DNA of 64,000 nt, taken from contig NZ_JADTQG010000016.1 of NCBI RefSeq assembly GCF_016008875.1, forward strand, positions 108,333 to 172,332, given 5' to 3'. The position numbers and the translations under genes were made by a program. A model generated the notes under the pieces. The model did not search any database, was not told where the DNA came from, and saw nothing but the letters and a program-made list of their open reading frames with translations. Positions 17,349-26,211 of the stretch are shown piece by piece (the stretch's first letter is position 1; every line of letters starts with the position of its first letter). This DNA comes from Ectopseudomonas mendocina (GTDB taxonomy: Bacteria > Pseudomonadota > Gammaproteobacteria > Pseudomonadales > Pseudomonadaceae).

Positions 17349-18254
17349 TTATGGCTTGAACGCGCCGATGAAGATCGCCGGGTCGACCCGCGCATCGTTG
17401 AGGCTGACGTTCCAGTGCAGGTGCGGGCCGGTCGCGCGGCCGGTGGCGCCGACCTTGCCGAGCACGCCGCCGCGGGCCAGCTCGTCGCCGACCTTCACGC
17501 CGATCTCGGACAGGTGGCAGAACATGCTGATCAGGCCCTGGCCGTGGTCGACGAACACCGTCTTGCCATTGAAGAAATAGTCGCCCACCAGGATCACCTT
17601 GCCCGCTGCCGGTGCTTTGATCGGCGTGCCGCGGTTGGCGGCGAAATCCAGGCCCGAGTGCGGGTTGCGCTCCTCGCCGTTGAAGAAGCGGCGCAGGCCG
17701 AAGGGGCTCGACAGCGGGCCGTTGACCGGCTTGTCGAACAGCAGGTTGCTCGGCTGGCGCGCGCTGAACTGTTGATAGGCGCGAGTCTGCTCGGCCAGCT
17801 CGCGCTCGATACGCTTGAGATTCTCCGCGTTGGGCGTGACCTGCTGCTGGTTCTTGATGGTGATGCGCTGCTCGGTGTAGTGCTTGGCGCCGACCTGGAA
17901 GCTCAGCGTCCGGCCGCCCTCGACTTCCACTTGCTGGGTGCCGGGCTTGACGCTCAGCGGGATGCCGACAATGGCGATCCAGCGCTGGCCGTCCTCGCGC
18001 ACGGTCAGCACCGGCTTGCCCTGATAGCGCACCTTGGGCGCCTGCGCCGGGTTGCCCAGATCGACCACGGCCACACCGCCCGGTACCGGCTTGTTCAGCA
18101 GGCGGGTGATGAAGCCTTCGGCATGGGCGGGCAGGGCGAGGAAAAGGGTCAATAGGCTTACGCAGAGTGCTCGTGGGAGCGAGCTCTGCTCGCGAACGTG
18201 CAAGCTGAAAAAACTTCGCGAGCAGAGCTCGCTCCTACGCAGGGATGCTGGCAT
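17349..18254 (-). CDS. M23 family metallopeptidase with a repeat inside its signal peptide
   Basis: A 301-residue periplasmic LytM/M23 endopeptidase. Zinc-site motifs are NPHSGLDFA and GPHLHWNVS, with a beta-rich N-domain before a linker. It would cleave peptidoglycan peptide bridges. The only in-frame ATG, 18254, lies 5 bases after the xseA stop, but a 66-base REP palindrome (18173-18238) falls just behind it. The predicted protein therefore has about 22 repeat-derived residues before the hydrophobic segment LCVSLLTLFLALPAHA. The frame survives because 66 is a multiple of three. Confidence 0.85.
   Translation of the reverse strand: MPASLRRSELCSRSFFSLHVREQSSLPRALCVSLLTLFLALPAHAEGFITRLLNKPVPGGVAVVDLGNPAQAPKVRYQGKPVLTVREDGQRWIAIVGIPLSVKPGTQQVEVEGGRTLSFQVGAKHYTEQRITIKNQQQVTPNAENLKRIERELAEQTRAYQQFSARQPSNLLFDKPVNGPLSSPFGLRRFFNGEERNPHSGLDFAANRGTPIKAPAAGKVILVGDYFFNGKTVFVDHGQGLISMFCHLSEIGVKVGDELARGGVLGKVGATGRATGPHLHWNVSLNDARVDPAIFIGAFKP
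18173..18238. repeat. REP-type palindrome inside a coding 5' end
   Basis: Arms GTGGGAGCGAGCTCTGCTCG and its near-complement ending GAGCTCGCTCCTAC enclose an A-rich loop. It belongs to the same class as 19706-19768 (GTGGGAGCGG...CCGCTCCCAC). It lies within the first 30 codons of the M23 peptidase gene. Confidence 0.8.
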
Positions 18255-18258
18255 TGGC

Positions 18259-19638
18259 TCAATCCAGAAGCGACAGGGTCGCCGGTTGTATGTGGTTGTC
18301 CTCGACGCGCACGTCCAGTTCGCCTTCGCTCAGGCGCGCCTTGAGGCGCTGACCCGGCTCTGTCTGCGCGGCGCTGCGCACGGCCTGGCCACGTTCGTCG
18401 AGGAGAATGCTGTAGCCACGACCAAGGGTGGCCAGTGGGCTGACGATCTGCAGTTGCGCGGCTAGCGCGCCGAATTGCTGGTGCTGGCTGCGCAGCTGTG
18501 CCTGCATGGCGCGAGGCAGGCGCGCCGCCAGGCCGTCCAGGCGCTGGCGCAGCAGGGCCAGGTTACGGCCCGGATGCTGCGCGGCGAGGCGTGCGTCGAG
18601 GCGTGCCAGGCGCTCGCGTTGATTGGCAAATTGCTGGTTGAAGGCGCGGCGTAGGCGCATGTCCAGGTCGTCCAGACGCTGGGCCTGCTGACGCAGGCGC
18701 TCGCCGGGATGACGCAGACGTCGGCTGGTGCCTTCCAGACGCAGACGTTCACGGGCCAGACGACCCTGCATGTGCAGGACCAGACGCCGCTGCAGGTTGT
18801 GCAGACGCTGCACCAGTTCGCTGCTGTCCGGGGCCAGCAGTTCGGCGGCGGCCGAGGGCGTCGGTGCACGCATATCGGCGACGAAGTCGGCGATGGAAAC
18901 ATCCGTCTCGTGACCCACGGCGCTGACGATGGGGGTGACGCAGGCGGCTACGGCGCGGGCCACGGCTTCCTCGCTGAAGCACCACAGGTCTTCCAGCGAG
19001 CCGCCGCCGCGGGCCAGGATCAGCGCGTCGAAACCCTGCGCATCGGCGCGTTGCAGGGCACGGACGATCTGTGCGGTGGCGTCGCGGCCCTGGACGGCGG
19101 TGGGAATCAGGTTCAGCTCCACCTGCGGCGCGCGGCGACGGAACACGCTGATTATGTCGCGGATCACCGCGCCGGTGGGCGAGGTGACGATGCCGATGCG
19201 CTTGGGATGGGCGGGCAGGGCGATCTTGCGTTCGGTGGAAAACAGGCCCTCGGCGCCGAGCTTTTCCTTCAGCGCCTCGAAGGCCAGGCGCAGGGCGCCG
19301 TCACCGGCTGGCTCGACGGCATCGAGAATCAACTGGTAGTCGCCGCGACCCTCGAACAACGAGACCTTGCCGCGCACCTTCACTGCCAGGCCGTCGCGCA
19401 GCGCCTGGCGTACGCGTGCGGCGTTCTGGCGGAACAGCGCGCAGCGCACCTGGGCCTGGTTGTCTTTCAAGGTGAAATAGATGTGGCCGGACGCCGGGCG
19501 GGCCAGGTTGGAGATTTCCCCTTCGACCCAGATACCGGAGAACACATCCTCCAGCAGCAGACGCGCGCGGTTGTTGAGCTGGCTGACGCTGAGCACTTCG
19601 CGGTCGAGGTTCAGGCGCTGGAATGGGTCTTTGATCAT
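18259..19638 (-). CDS. xseA: Exodeoxyribonuclease VII large subunit
   Basis: A 459-residue XseA. It has the N-terminal OB fold (GIWVEGEISNLARPASGHIYF), the catalytic core (PKRIGIVTSPTGAVIRDI, ARGGGSLEDLWCF, SAVGHETDVSIADFVAD) and a long coiled-coil Arg/Leu-rich C-half that binds XseB subunits. The enzyme degrades single-stranded DNA to oligonucleotides. The small subunit xseB is not here, as is usual in pseudomonads. The M23 gene follows 5 bases after its stop. Confidence 0.96.
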   Translation of the reverse strand: MIKDPFQRLNLDREVLSVSQLNNRARLLLEDVFSGIWVEGEISNLARPASGHIYFTLKDNQAQVRCALFRQNAARVRQALRDGLAVKVRGKVSLFEGRGDYQLILDAVEPAGDGALRLAFEALKEKLGAEGLFSTERKIALPAHPKRIGIVTSPTGAVIRDIISVFRRRAPQVELNLIPTAVQGRDATAQIVRALQRADAQGFDALILARGGGSLEDLWCFSEEAVARAVAACVTPIVSAVGHETDVSIADFVADMRAPTPSAAAELLAPDSSELVQRLHNLQRRLVLHMQGRLARERLRLEGTSRRLRHPGERLRQQAQRLDDLDMRLRRAFNQQFANQRERLARLDARLAAQHPGRNLALLRQRLDGLAARLPRAMQAQLRSQHQQFGALAAQLQIVSPLATLGRGYSILLDERGQAVRSAAQTEPGQRLKARLSEGELDVRVEDNHIQPATLSLLD

Positions 19639-19705
19639 GGGGCAGCATGATAAGCCGAGCAGGCGACGGCTGCGACCCGTTCGACCGATGCGTGGACATA
19701 CCGTT

Positions 19706-19768
19706 GTGGGAGCGGGCTCGTCCGCGAATGGGTTGGCAGAAAAGCTTCGCGGACAAGTCCGCTCCCAC
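19706..19768. repeat. REP-type palindrome upstream of xseA
   Basis: Inverted arms GTGGGAGCGGGCTCGTCCGC and GCGGACAAGTCCGCTCCCAC flank a short loop. Same class as 18173-18238. It lies in the gap between two minus-strand genes. Confidence 0.8.
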
Positions 19769-19810
19769 TGGTAATGCTGCTCACTTAAGAGACGGTCGAG
19801 CGCGTTTAGT

Positions 19811-19942
19811 CCCCTCGCCCCTCCGGGGAGAGGGTGAGGGCGGGCCGCGTTCGGCGAGGGGAAGCTGGCAGTTTCGCGGAGTTTTCGGCCCTCTCCCCCA
19901 ACCCCTCTCCACTAGGCGTGCCCCCAATAAATGGGAGAGGGG
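19811..19942. repeat. GAGAGGG-rich repeat block
   Basis: Several inverted words of the type CCCTCTCC and GGAGAGGG, including CCCCTCGCCCCTCC with GGGGAGAGGG and a distal ATAAATGGGAGAGGGG. Related words occur at 35321-35561. With the preceding REP element it accounts for most of the 313-base space between xseA and the LysR gene; I see no gene in it. Confidence 0.6.
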
Positions 19943-19951
19943 AGCCAATGC

Positions 19952-20869
19952 CTACGACCTTGAGTGAACAGCATTACGCTCCCACTGGGGGGCTGTGCCT
20001 TCGAGCAGGCGGCCCAGCAACCAGGCGGCGACCGGGCGCAACTCGCGCTGGCGCGACCACACCACGTCGACCGGCACGTGCCGTGGCCAGCCGGGCAATT
20101 GCAGCTCCTGCAGCAGCCCGCCGCCATGGTTGGTGACCAGTTCCCGCGGCAGCGCCGCCCAGCCGAAGCCCAGCGCCGCCATCTCCTGTAGCAGCAGGTA
20201 ATCCGGCGCCGACCAGCAACGACCGCCGCTGCCTGGCAGGTCGTCGGCCGGCGTTTCGCTGCTGGCCACGCTGCTCAGGCGCAGCACGCGCCAGTTGGCC
20301 AGATCCTCGTTGGTGACCGATTGTTGCCTGGCCAATGGATGTTCCCGGGCCACGAACAGGCCGAACTCGGCGTTGGCGGCGACGCCGGCGTGAGCGATAT
20401 CGGGCGGGTAGTTCGGCTGCGCGGCCAGCAGGCCGAGGTGCGCGCGGCCCTGATTGACCAGGTCCAGCACGTCGGCGTGCTCGGCGATCAGGCACTCGAA
20501 TTCCAGATCGGGGAAGCGCTGGTCCAGCTCGACCAGGCGTGCCTGGTACTGCTTGGGCTGGTAGGCGTCCGACAGCGCCAGGGTCAGCTTCGCTTCCTGG
20601 CCAGCGGCGAGGTTCGCGGCATGGCGAGTCAGGCGATCACTGGCGGCCAGCACCTCTTCGGCGTGAGCCAGCAGGCTGCTGCCGGCTTCGGTCAATTGCA
20701 GCCGACGCGGGCCGCGCTCGAACAGCTCGATGCCAAGGTCCAGCTCGAGGCGCGCCACTGCCTCGCTGATGGTCGACTGGCTCTTGCCCAAACGCCGCGC
20801 GGCAGCGCTGAGCGAGCCGCAGCTGGCTGCCTGGGCGAACGCCTGGAGTGAATCGGGGGATAGATTCAT
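19952..20869 (-). CDS. LysR-family transcriptional regulator
   Basis: A 305-residue LysR regulator: N-terminal winged helix-turn-helix (about 1-60, with AFAQAASCGSLSAAARRLGK and STISEAVARLE) and a C-terminal effector-binding domain. The start at 20869 (MNLSPDSLQAFAQ) is standard; an upstream in-frame ATG at 20932 would run into the control region. It is divergent from a PACE efflux gene, 89 bases apart, so that gene is its probable target. Acinetobacter aceI is activated by a LysR regulator, a parallel arrangement. Confidence 0.88.
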   Translation of the reverse strand: MNLSPDSLQAFAQAASCGSLSAAARRLGKSQSTISEAVARLELDLGIELFERGPRRLQLTEAGSSLLAHAEEVLAASDRLTRHAANLAAGQEAKLTLALSDAYQPKQYQARLVELDQRFPDLEFECLIAEHADVLDLVNQGRAHLGLLAAQPNYPPDIAHAGVAANAEFGLFVAREHPLARQQSVTNEDLANWRVLRLSSVASSETPADDLPGSGGRCWSAPDYLLLQEMAALGFGWAALPRELVTNHGGGLLQELQLPGWPRHVPVDVVWSRQRELRPVAAWLLGRLLEGTAPQWERNAVHSRS

Positions 20870-20958
20870 ATCGGTTTTCCCGATGGCAGCTGGTTTGTTG
20901 GTAACCGTAATGCCGATGATCATAGCGCTCATCGCATTTCTTAACGAGGCTTCATCCC

Positions 20959-21426
20959 ATGACTCAGCCCTTGCAGCGCTCCCTCAAGGAGCGTGTCGGC
21001 CATGCACTGGCCTTCGAGTTCATCGCGGTCGGTGTCTGCGCGCCGGCGCTGGCCTGGCTGATGGACAAGCCGCTCGCTCAGATGGGCGCCCTGACGCTGA
21101 TGTTCTCCACCATCGCCATGCTTTGGAACATGCTGTTCAATTATCTGTTCGACCAGGCGCAGCGGCGTATGGGTTTCCATCGCGGGTTCAAGGCACGCCT
21201 GGCTCATGCCTTGCTGTTCGAGGCCGGGCTGATCCTGGTGCTGGTGCCGCTGGCCGCCTGGTGGCTGTCGATCAGCTTGTGGGCGGCCTTCTGGCTGGAT
21301 ATCGGTCTGATTCTGTTCTTCCTGCCCTACACCATGGCGTTCAACTGGGGTTATGACCTGCTGCGGGCGCGCTGGGTGGCGCGTGCGCAGGTCGCAACAG
21401 CCGAGCAAGCCTGTCGCGAGGCTTGA
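20959..21426 (+). CDS. PACE family proton-coupled efflux transporter (AceI-like)
   Basis: A 155-residue protein with four membrane helices in two bacterial-transmembrane-pair repeats. All four PACE motifs are visible: R12-x2-H15-A-x3-E20, W56-N57-x3-N61-x3-D65, R80-x2-H83-A-x3-E88 and Y124-x4-N129-x3-D133. Members expel biocides such as chlorhexidine and probably natural polyamines such as short diamines. E20 matches the functionally key acidic residue of AceI. The divergent LysR gene is the likely regulator. Confidence 0.92.
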   Translation: MTQPLQRSLKERVGHALAFEFIAVGVCAPALAWLMDKPLAQMGALTLMFSTIAMLWNMLFNYLFDQAQRRMGFHRGFKARLAHALLFEAGLILVLVPLAAWWLSISLWAAFWLDIGLILFFLPYTMAFNWGYDLLRARWVARAQVATAEQACREA

Positions 21427-21435
21427 TTTGCTGGC

Positions 21436-21462
21436 GGCAGCGCCTAAGCTGCCGGGTCTTTT
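21436..21462 (+). terminator. Possible terminator after the PACE gene
   Basis: A 6-bp stem GGCAGC/GCTGCC with a 6-base loop at 21436-21453, followed by GGGTCTTTTC. Short but well placed 9 bases after the stop codon. Confidence 0.45.
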
Positions 21463-21483
21463 CATCGCCGCTGCCTGATCGCC

Positions 21484-22038
21484 ATGACCGCCCAACTGAT
21501 TCTCGTCCCGCAGATTTCCACGCTTCCCGCCCACGAGCAAAAGGCCCAGGCCATGCTGCGCTGGCTGGTCAAGCGGGAGATCGTCGAGGCGCTGCCGACC
21601 ACCTGCGGCCAGGGCGGTAACGGCATGGCCTACGCCATCGGACCCGGCGCGCGGCGTATCGCCCAGCGTCCCGAATTGCTGCCCTATGGCCAGCCGCACA
21701 ATGGCCTGGAGATCATCACCCACCGCTGCATCTATGTACCGACGCGCGGCTTTCTCGAAGAAGCCGGCTGCGCCGAATGTCGCAAAGAGGTGGGCGTACC
21801 GCTGTTCGACAGCCTGGAGGAGTGGTGGCCGGGGGAGACCGATAACTTCACCTGCCCGGAATGCGGGCACGAAGATGACATCAACGGTTTCCTCTTCCTG
21901 CAGCCCTGCGGTTTTTCCAACTTGGGTTTCATCTTCAACGGCTGGCTGGATGCGGGTCTGCGCCCGGCATTCGTCGAGGAGTTCGGCGAACGCCTGGGCT
22001 TTGCGGTGAGGCAGGTGCGGGTGGATGATCCGGCCTGA
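21484..22038 (+). CDS. Uncharacterised zinc-ribbon protein
   Basis: A 184-residue soluble protein with no signal peptide. Two CxxC pairs (GCAECRKE at about 98-101 and FTCPECGHE at about 125-128) look like a treble-clef or zinc-ribbon site. A conserved-looking tail contains FLFLQPCGFSNLGFIFNGW. I do not recognise a characterised family. Homologues in pseudomonads have carried unsupported labels such as sugar ABC transporter ATPase; no P-loop is present here. ATG 21484 lies behind CTGATCGCC without a strong ribosome site. Confidence 0.65.
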   Translation: MTAQLILVPQISTLPAHEQKAQAMLRWLVKREIVEALPTTCGQGGNGMAYAIGPGARRIAQRPELLPYGQPHNGLEIITHRCIYVPTRGFLEEAGCAECRKEVGVPLFDSLEEWWPGETDNFTCPECGHEDDINGFLFLQPCGFSNLGFIFNGWLDAGLRPAFVEEFGERLGFAVRQVRVDDPA

Positions 22039-22151
22039 GCCTGTTGCCCGCAGCCTGGCCGCTCAGGGAGGGCGTCGTCACCGCCGTTTTTCAGTGCAGA
22101 CCTGGTGATTAAAAGTTTTGCTGGCATGTCTATTTGAAGGCACTCTTTGCA

Positions 22152-22180
22152 TTGAGTGCAGAGGCCTCGCTGGGTATAAT
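22152..22180 (+). promoter_or_regulatory. Sigma-70 promoter of guaB
   Basis: TTGAGT (22152-22157), a 17-base spacer and a perfect TATAAT (22175-22180). The start of transcription would be near 22187, about 30 bases before the guaB ATG. Confidence 0.75.
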
Positions 22181-22215
22181 GCCGCGCTTCTTATTTTCCC
22201 GCTCGGGAGCCCGCC

Positions 22216-23685
22216 ATGCTGCGCATCAGCCAAGAAGCACTCACTTTCGACGACGTCCTGCTCATCCCCGGTTATTCCGAGGTACTGCCCAAGGACGTCA
22301 GCCTGAAGACCCGCCTGACCCGCGGCATCGAACTGAATATCCCGCTGCTGTCCGCGGCCATGGACACCGTCACCGAAGCGCGCCTGGCCATCGCCATGGC
22401 CCAGGAAGGCGGCATCGGCATCATCCACAAGAACATGACCATCGAGCAGCAGGCTGCCGAAGTGCGCAAGGTCAAGAAGTTCGAGGCTGGCGTAGTCAAG
22501 GACCCGATCACCATCGAGGCCGACGCCACCGTGCGTGACCTGTTCGAGCTGACCCGGCAGAACAACATCTCCGGGGTACCGGTGCTGAGTAATGGCGACC
22601 TGGTGGGCATCGTCACCTCCCGCGACGTGCGCTTCGAGAACCGTCTGGACGCCCTGGTGCGTGACGTGATGACGCCGAAAGAGCGCCTGGTCACCGTCAA
22701 GGAAGGCGCCGACAAGGAAACCGTTCGCGGGCTGCTGCACAAGCACCGCATCGAGAAAGTACTGATCGTCGACGACGCCTTCACCCTCAAGGGCATGATG
22801 ACCGTCAAGGACATCGAAAAAGCCAAGGCCTACCCGCTGGCCAGCAAGGACGACCAGGGCCGTCTGCGCGTCGGCGCCGCGGTCGGCACCGGTGCCGATA
22901 CCGGTGATCGCGTCAGTGCGCTGGTCAATGCTGGCGTCGACGTGATCATCGTCGACACCGCCCACGGTCACTCCAAGGGCGTGATCGACCGCGTGCGCTG
23001 GGTCAAGCAGAACTTCCCGGAAGTCCAGGTGATCGGTGGCAACATCGCCACGGGCGCTGCCGCCAAGGCGCTGGTCGAAGCCGGCGCCGATGGCGTCAAG
23101 GTCGGCATCGGCCCGGGCTCCATCTGCACCACCCGTATCGTCGCCGGCGTCGGCGTACCGCAAATCAGCGCCGTGGCCAATGTCGCCGCCGCGCTGGCCG
23201 GCACTGGCGTGCCGCTGGTCGCTGATGGCGGCATCCGCTTCTCCGGTGACCTGTCCAAGGCCATCGTCGCTGGCGCCTCCGCCGTGATGATCGGCTCCAT
23301 GCTGGCCGGTACCGAAGAAGCCCCGGGCGAAGTCGAGCTGTTCCAGGGCCGTTCCTACAAGGCATACCGCGGCATGGGCTCGCTGGGCGCCATGGCCCAG
23401 GCGCAGGGCTCTTCCGACCGTTACTTCCAGGACTCCTCGGCCGGTGCCGAGAAGCTGGTGCCGGAAGGGATTGAAGGCCGCGTACCCTACAAGGGCGCGA
23501 TGAGTGCCATCGTTCACCAACTGATGGGCGGCCTGCGTGCCTCCATGGGTTACACCGGCTGCGCCACCGTCGAGGAAATGCGCACCAAGCCCGAGTTCGT
23601 GCGCATCACTGGCGCCGGCATGGCCGAGTCGCACGTGCACGACGTACAGATCACCAAGGAAGCGCCGAACTACCGGGTGGGTTGA
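22216..23685 (+). CDS. guaB: Inosine-5'-monophosphate dehydrogenase
   Basis: A 489-residue IMP dehydrogenase that oxidises IMP to XMP with NAD, the committed step to GMP. The (beta/alpha)8 barrel is interrupted by a pair of CBS domains (about residues 93-205), the regulatory Bateman module. The catalytic cysteine is C304 (GPGSICTTR), and the later RYFQDSS flap is present. It is followed 121 bases later by guaA, with an intergenic repeat between them. Confidence 0.97.
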   Translation: MLRISQEALTFDDVLLIPGYSEVLPKDVSLKTRLTRGIELNIPLLSAAMDTVTEARLAIAMAQEGGIGIIHKNMTIEQQAAEVRKVKKFEAGVVKDPITIEADATVRDLFELTRQNNISGVPVLSNGDLVGIVTSRDVRFENRLDALVRDVMTPKERLVTVKEGADKETVRGLLHKHRIEKVLIVDDAFTLKGMMTVKDIEKAKAYPLASKDDQGRLRVGAAVGTGADTGDRVSALVNAGVDVIIVDTAHGHSKGVIDRVRWVKQNFPEVQVIGGNIATGAAAKALVEAGADGVKVGIGPGSICTTRIVAGVGVPQISAVANVAAALAGTGVPLVADGGIRFSGDLSKAIVAGASAVMIGSMLAGTEEAPGEVELFQGRSYKAYRGMGSLGAMAQAQGSSDRYFQDSSAGAEKLVPEGIEGRVPYKGAMSAIVHQLMGGLRASMGYTGCATVEEMRTKPEFVRITGAGMAESHVHDVQITKEAPNYRVG

Positions 23686-23693
23686 AACCCGCC

Positions 23694-23790
23694 CAGCTTC
23701 AAGTTTCAAGCGGCAAGCCACAAGCTACCGAGCGTCGTGGCTGCCGCTTTCTTCTTCAACTTGCAGCTTGCAGCTTGAGGCTTGCAGCTG
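23694..23790. repeat. AGCTTG-rich inverted repeat between guaB and guaA
   Basis: The left arm carries words such as AGCTTCAAGTTTCAAG and CAAGCCACAAGCT; the right arm carries TTGCAGCTTGCAGCTTG. The two arms can pair. It belongs with 1052-1076 and 60014-60098. It sits inside the likely guaBA transcript. Confidence 0.65.
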
Positions 23791-23806
23791 CCTCGCAGAG
23801 GCGCCC

Positions 23807-25384
23807 ATGGCCCACGACATTCACGCCCACCGCATCCTCATTCTGGACTTCGGTTCCCAGTACACCCAGCTGATCGCCCGCCGCGTGCGAGAAATCGGCG
23901 TCTATTGCGAACTGCACCCCTGGGACATGAGCGACGAGGACATCCGCGCCTTCGCTCCGCGCGGCATCATCCTCGCCGGCGGCCCGGAGTCGGTGCACGA
24001 AGCCGACAGCCCGCGCGCGCGGCAGGCCGTGTTCGACCTGAATGTACCGGTGCTGGGCATCTGCTACGGCATGCAGACCATGGCCGAGCAGCTCGGTGGC
24101 AAGGTTGAAGGCTCCGATCTGCGTGAATTCGGCTACGCCCGTGTCGACGTAGTCGGCAAGAGCCAACTGCTGGCAGGCATCGAAGACCATGTCGACGCCG
24201 ACGGCGTGCTCGGCCTCGACGTGTGGATGAGCCACGGCGACAAGGTCACCCGCCTGCCGGAAGGCTTCCACGTGCTGGCCAGCACCCCGAGCTGCCCGAT
24301 CGCCGCGATGTGCGACGACACCCGCCACTACTACGGCGTGCAGTTCCACCCGGAAGTGACCCACACCAAGCAGGGCGGCCGCATCCTCTCGCGCTTCGTG
24401 CTGGAGATCAGCGGCTGTGAAGCCCTGTGGACCCCGGCCAACATCGTCGAAGACGCCGTGGCCGCCGTGCGCGCCCAGGTCGGCGACGCCAACGTGCTGC
24501 TCGGCCTGTCCGGCGGCGTGGACTCCTCGGTGGTCGCGGCGCTGCTGCACAAGGCCATCGGCGACCAGCTGACCTGCGTGTTCGTCGACAACGGCCTGCT
24601 GCGCCTGCACGAAGGTGACCAGGTCATGGCCATGTTCGCCGAGAACATGGGCGTCAAGGTCATTCGTGCCAACGCCGAAGATCAGTTCCTCGGCAACCTG
24701 GCCGGTGAAGCCGACCCGGAGAAGAAGCGCAAGATCATCGGCCGCACCTTCATCGACGTGTTCGATGCCGAGGCCAGCAAGCTGGACAACATCCAGTTCC
24801 TCGCCCAGGGCACCATCTACCCGGACGTGATCGAGTCGGCTGGCGCCAAGAGCGGCAAGGCCCACGTGATCAAATCGCACCACAACGTCGGTGGCCTGCC
24901 GGAGGAGATGAATCTCAAGCTGGTCGAACCGCTGCGTGAACTGTTCAAGGACGAAGTGCGCAAGATCGGCCTGGAACTGGGCCTGCCCTACGACATGGTC
25001 TACCGCCACCCGTTCCCGGGCCCTGGCCTGGGTGTGCGCATCCTCGGCGAAGTGAAGAAGGAATACGCCGACATCCTGCGCCGCGCCGATCACATCTTCA
25101 TCGAAGAGCTGCGCAAGGCCGACTGGTACCACAAGACCAGCCAGGCGTTCGTGGTGTTCCAGCCGGTGAAATCGGTTGGCGTGGTCGGTGACGGCCGTCG
25201 CTACGCCTGGGTCGTCGCCCTGCGCGCCGTGGAAACCGTAGACTTCATGACCGCTCGCTGGGCGCACCTGCCTTACGAGCTGCTGGAAACCGTGAGCGGC
25301 CGCATCATCAACGAGATCGAAGGCATCTCCCGCGTCACCTACGACGTGTCGAGCAAGCCGCCAGCGACCATCGAGTGGGAATGA
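23807..25384 (+). CDS. guaA: GMP synthase (glutamine-hydrolysing)
   Basis: A 525-residue GMP synthetase that aminates XMP to GMP with ATP and glutamine. The class I amidotransferase domain is N-terminal (nucleophile C86 in GICYGMQ), followed by the ATP-pyrophosphatase domain (P-loop LSGGVDSSV) and the dimerisation domain ending in PPATIEWE. ATG 23807 gives the normal length; the frame is open upstream into guaB but that part is not homologous. A strong terminator follows. Confidence 0.97.
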   Translation: MAHDIHAHRILILDFGSQYTQLIARRVREIGVYCELHPWDMSDEDIRAFAPRGIILAGGPESVHEADSPRARQAVFDLNVPVLGICYGMQTMAEQLGGKVEGSDLREFGYARVDVVGKSQLLAGIEDHVDADGVLGLDVWMSHGDKVTRLPEGFHVLASTPSCPIAAMCDDTRHYYGVQFHPEVTHTKQGGRILSRFVLEISGCEALWTPANIVEDAVAAVRAQVGDANVLLGLSGGVDSSVVAALLHKAIGDQLTCVFVDNGLLRLHEGDQVMAMFAENMGVKVIRANAEDQFLGNLAGEADPEKKRKIIGRTFIDVFDAEASKLDNIQFLAQGTIYPDVIESAGAKSGKAHVIKSHHNVGGLPEEMNLKLVEPLRELFKDEVRKIGLELGLPYDMVYRHPFPGPGLGVRILGEVKKEYADILRRADHIFIEELRKADWYHKTSQAFVVFQPVKSVGVVGDGRRYAWVVALRAVETVDFMTARWAHLPYELLETVSGRIINEIEGISRVTYDVSSKPPATIEWE

Positions 25385-25412
25385 TGACCCTCCGAGCCTA
25401 GCTCGTGTGACG

Positions 25413-25440
25413 AAACCCCGGCCATGGTGCCGGGGTTTTG
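25413..25440 (+). terminator. Terminator of guaBA
   Basis: Perfect 10-bp stem AAACCCCGGC/GCCGGGGTTT with a 6-base loop (25413-25438), then TGATTTTC. Confidence 0.85.
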
Positions 25441-25527
25441 ATTTTCAGGGGTATGTGGCGCGTTTTCTGTCGCGCGCCGGGAGCTTTGGCTAGGGTTAGG
25501 CTTTTACTTTGTAAAAGGAAGCGCTCA

Positions 25528-26154
25528 ATGCCTGCCTGCTCGCCATCTGCCTCGTGCTCGTCCACTTTCCTGGCAGCGCTGCTGTTGTTCCTGGCACCCT
25601 GCGCATTGGCTCAGGACATCATCGAGCGCTTCGGCGAGCGCGCCTACACCGGTCGGGTCGACTTCAAGGTGGCGCCTCCCTCCGGCAAGTCGGCCACGCA
25701 CTACGGTAGGGGAAGTGTGCTGCTGCAGCGCAGTGCACCAGGCAAGGCGAGCCTGCAGTTGCAGGGCAAGGTGCCGGACAGTACTACGCAGACCGAGCTT
25801 ACTGTCCCCGGCATCTATGACGAGACCGGCTGGCGTAGCGAGCCGGGTGATGTGCAGATGAGCATCACTGCCGACGGGCGTGTTAGCGGTGGGGGCGTCA
25901 GCAACGGACGTACTTTCCTTTTTTCGGGCACGTTCAGCCCGACCGATGTGCGGCTGGAGGTGCGTGTCACGACGGCTCGTGAAGAAGGTGGTGCGCCTGC
26001 CGGAACCACCCTGACGTTTGATTATCGGGTCAAACGCGAATCGCTCGAGGCGCAGGCCGGTCAGGATGTAGAGGAAGGCTGCCGGCTGGTCATGCGACCC
26101 ATCGCCAATTTCGGTGGCGGCATGACCATGGCTCAGGTGCCTGAGTGCGATTGA
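25528..26154 (+). CDS. Uncharacterised secreted protein
   Basis: A 208-residue protein of unknown function. The N-terminal signal peptide is clear (FLAALLLFLAPCALAQD, cleavage after ALA). The mature part looks beta-rich, with alternating polar/hydrophobic strands and two cysteines near the C-terminus (EEGCRL and PECD) that may form a disulfide. ATG 25528 has AAAAGGAAG upstream at 25514-25521; the longer frame reaches into the guaA terminator. No family recognised. Confidence 0.65.
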   Translation: MPACSPSASCSSTFLAALLLFLAPCALAQDIIERFGERAYTGRVDFKVAPPSGKSATHYGRGSVLLQRSAPGKASLQLQGKVPDSTTQTELTVPGIYDETGWRSEPGDVQMSITADGRVSGGGVSNGRTFLFSGTFSPTDVRLEVRVTTAREEGGAPAGTTLTFDYRVKRESLEAQAGQDVEEGCRLVMRPIANFGGGMTMAQVPECD

Positions 26155-26211
26155 GCGAAGACGCTCTGTCGGGCGGATACGGGCTCTATAAACCTGGAGC
26201 ACCGCAGTCGG

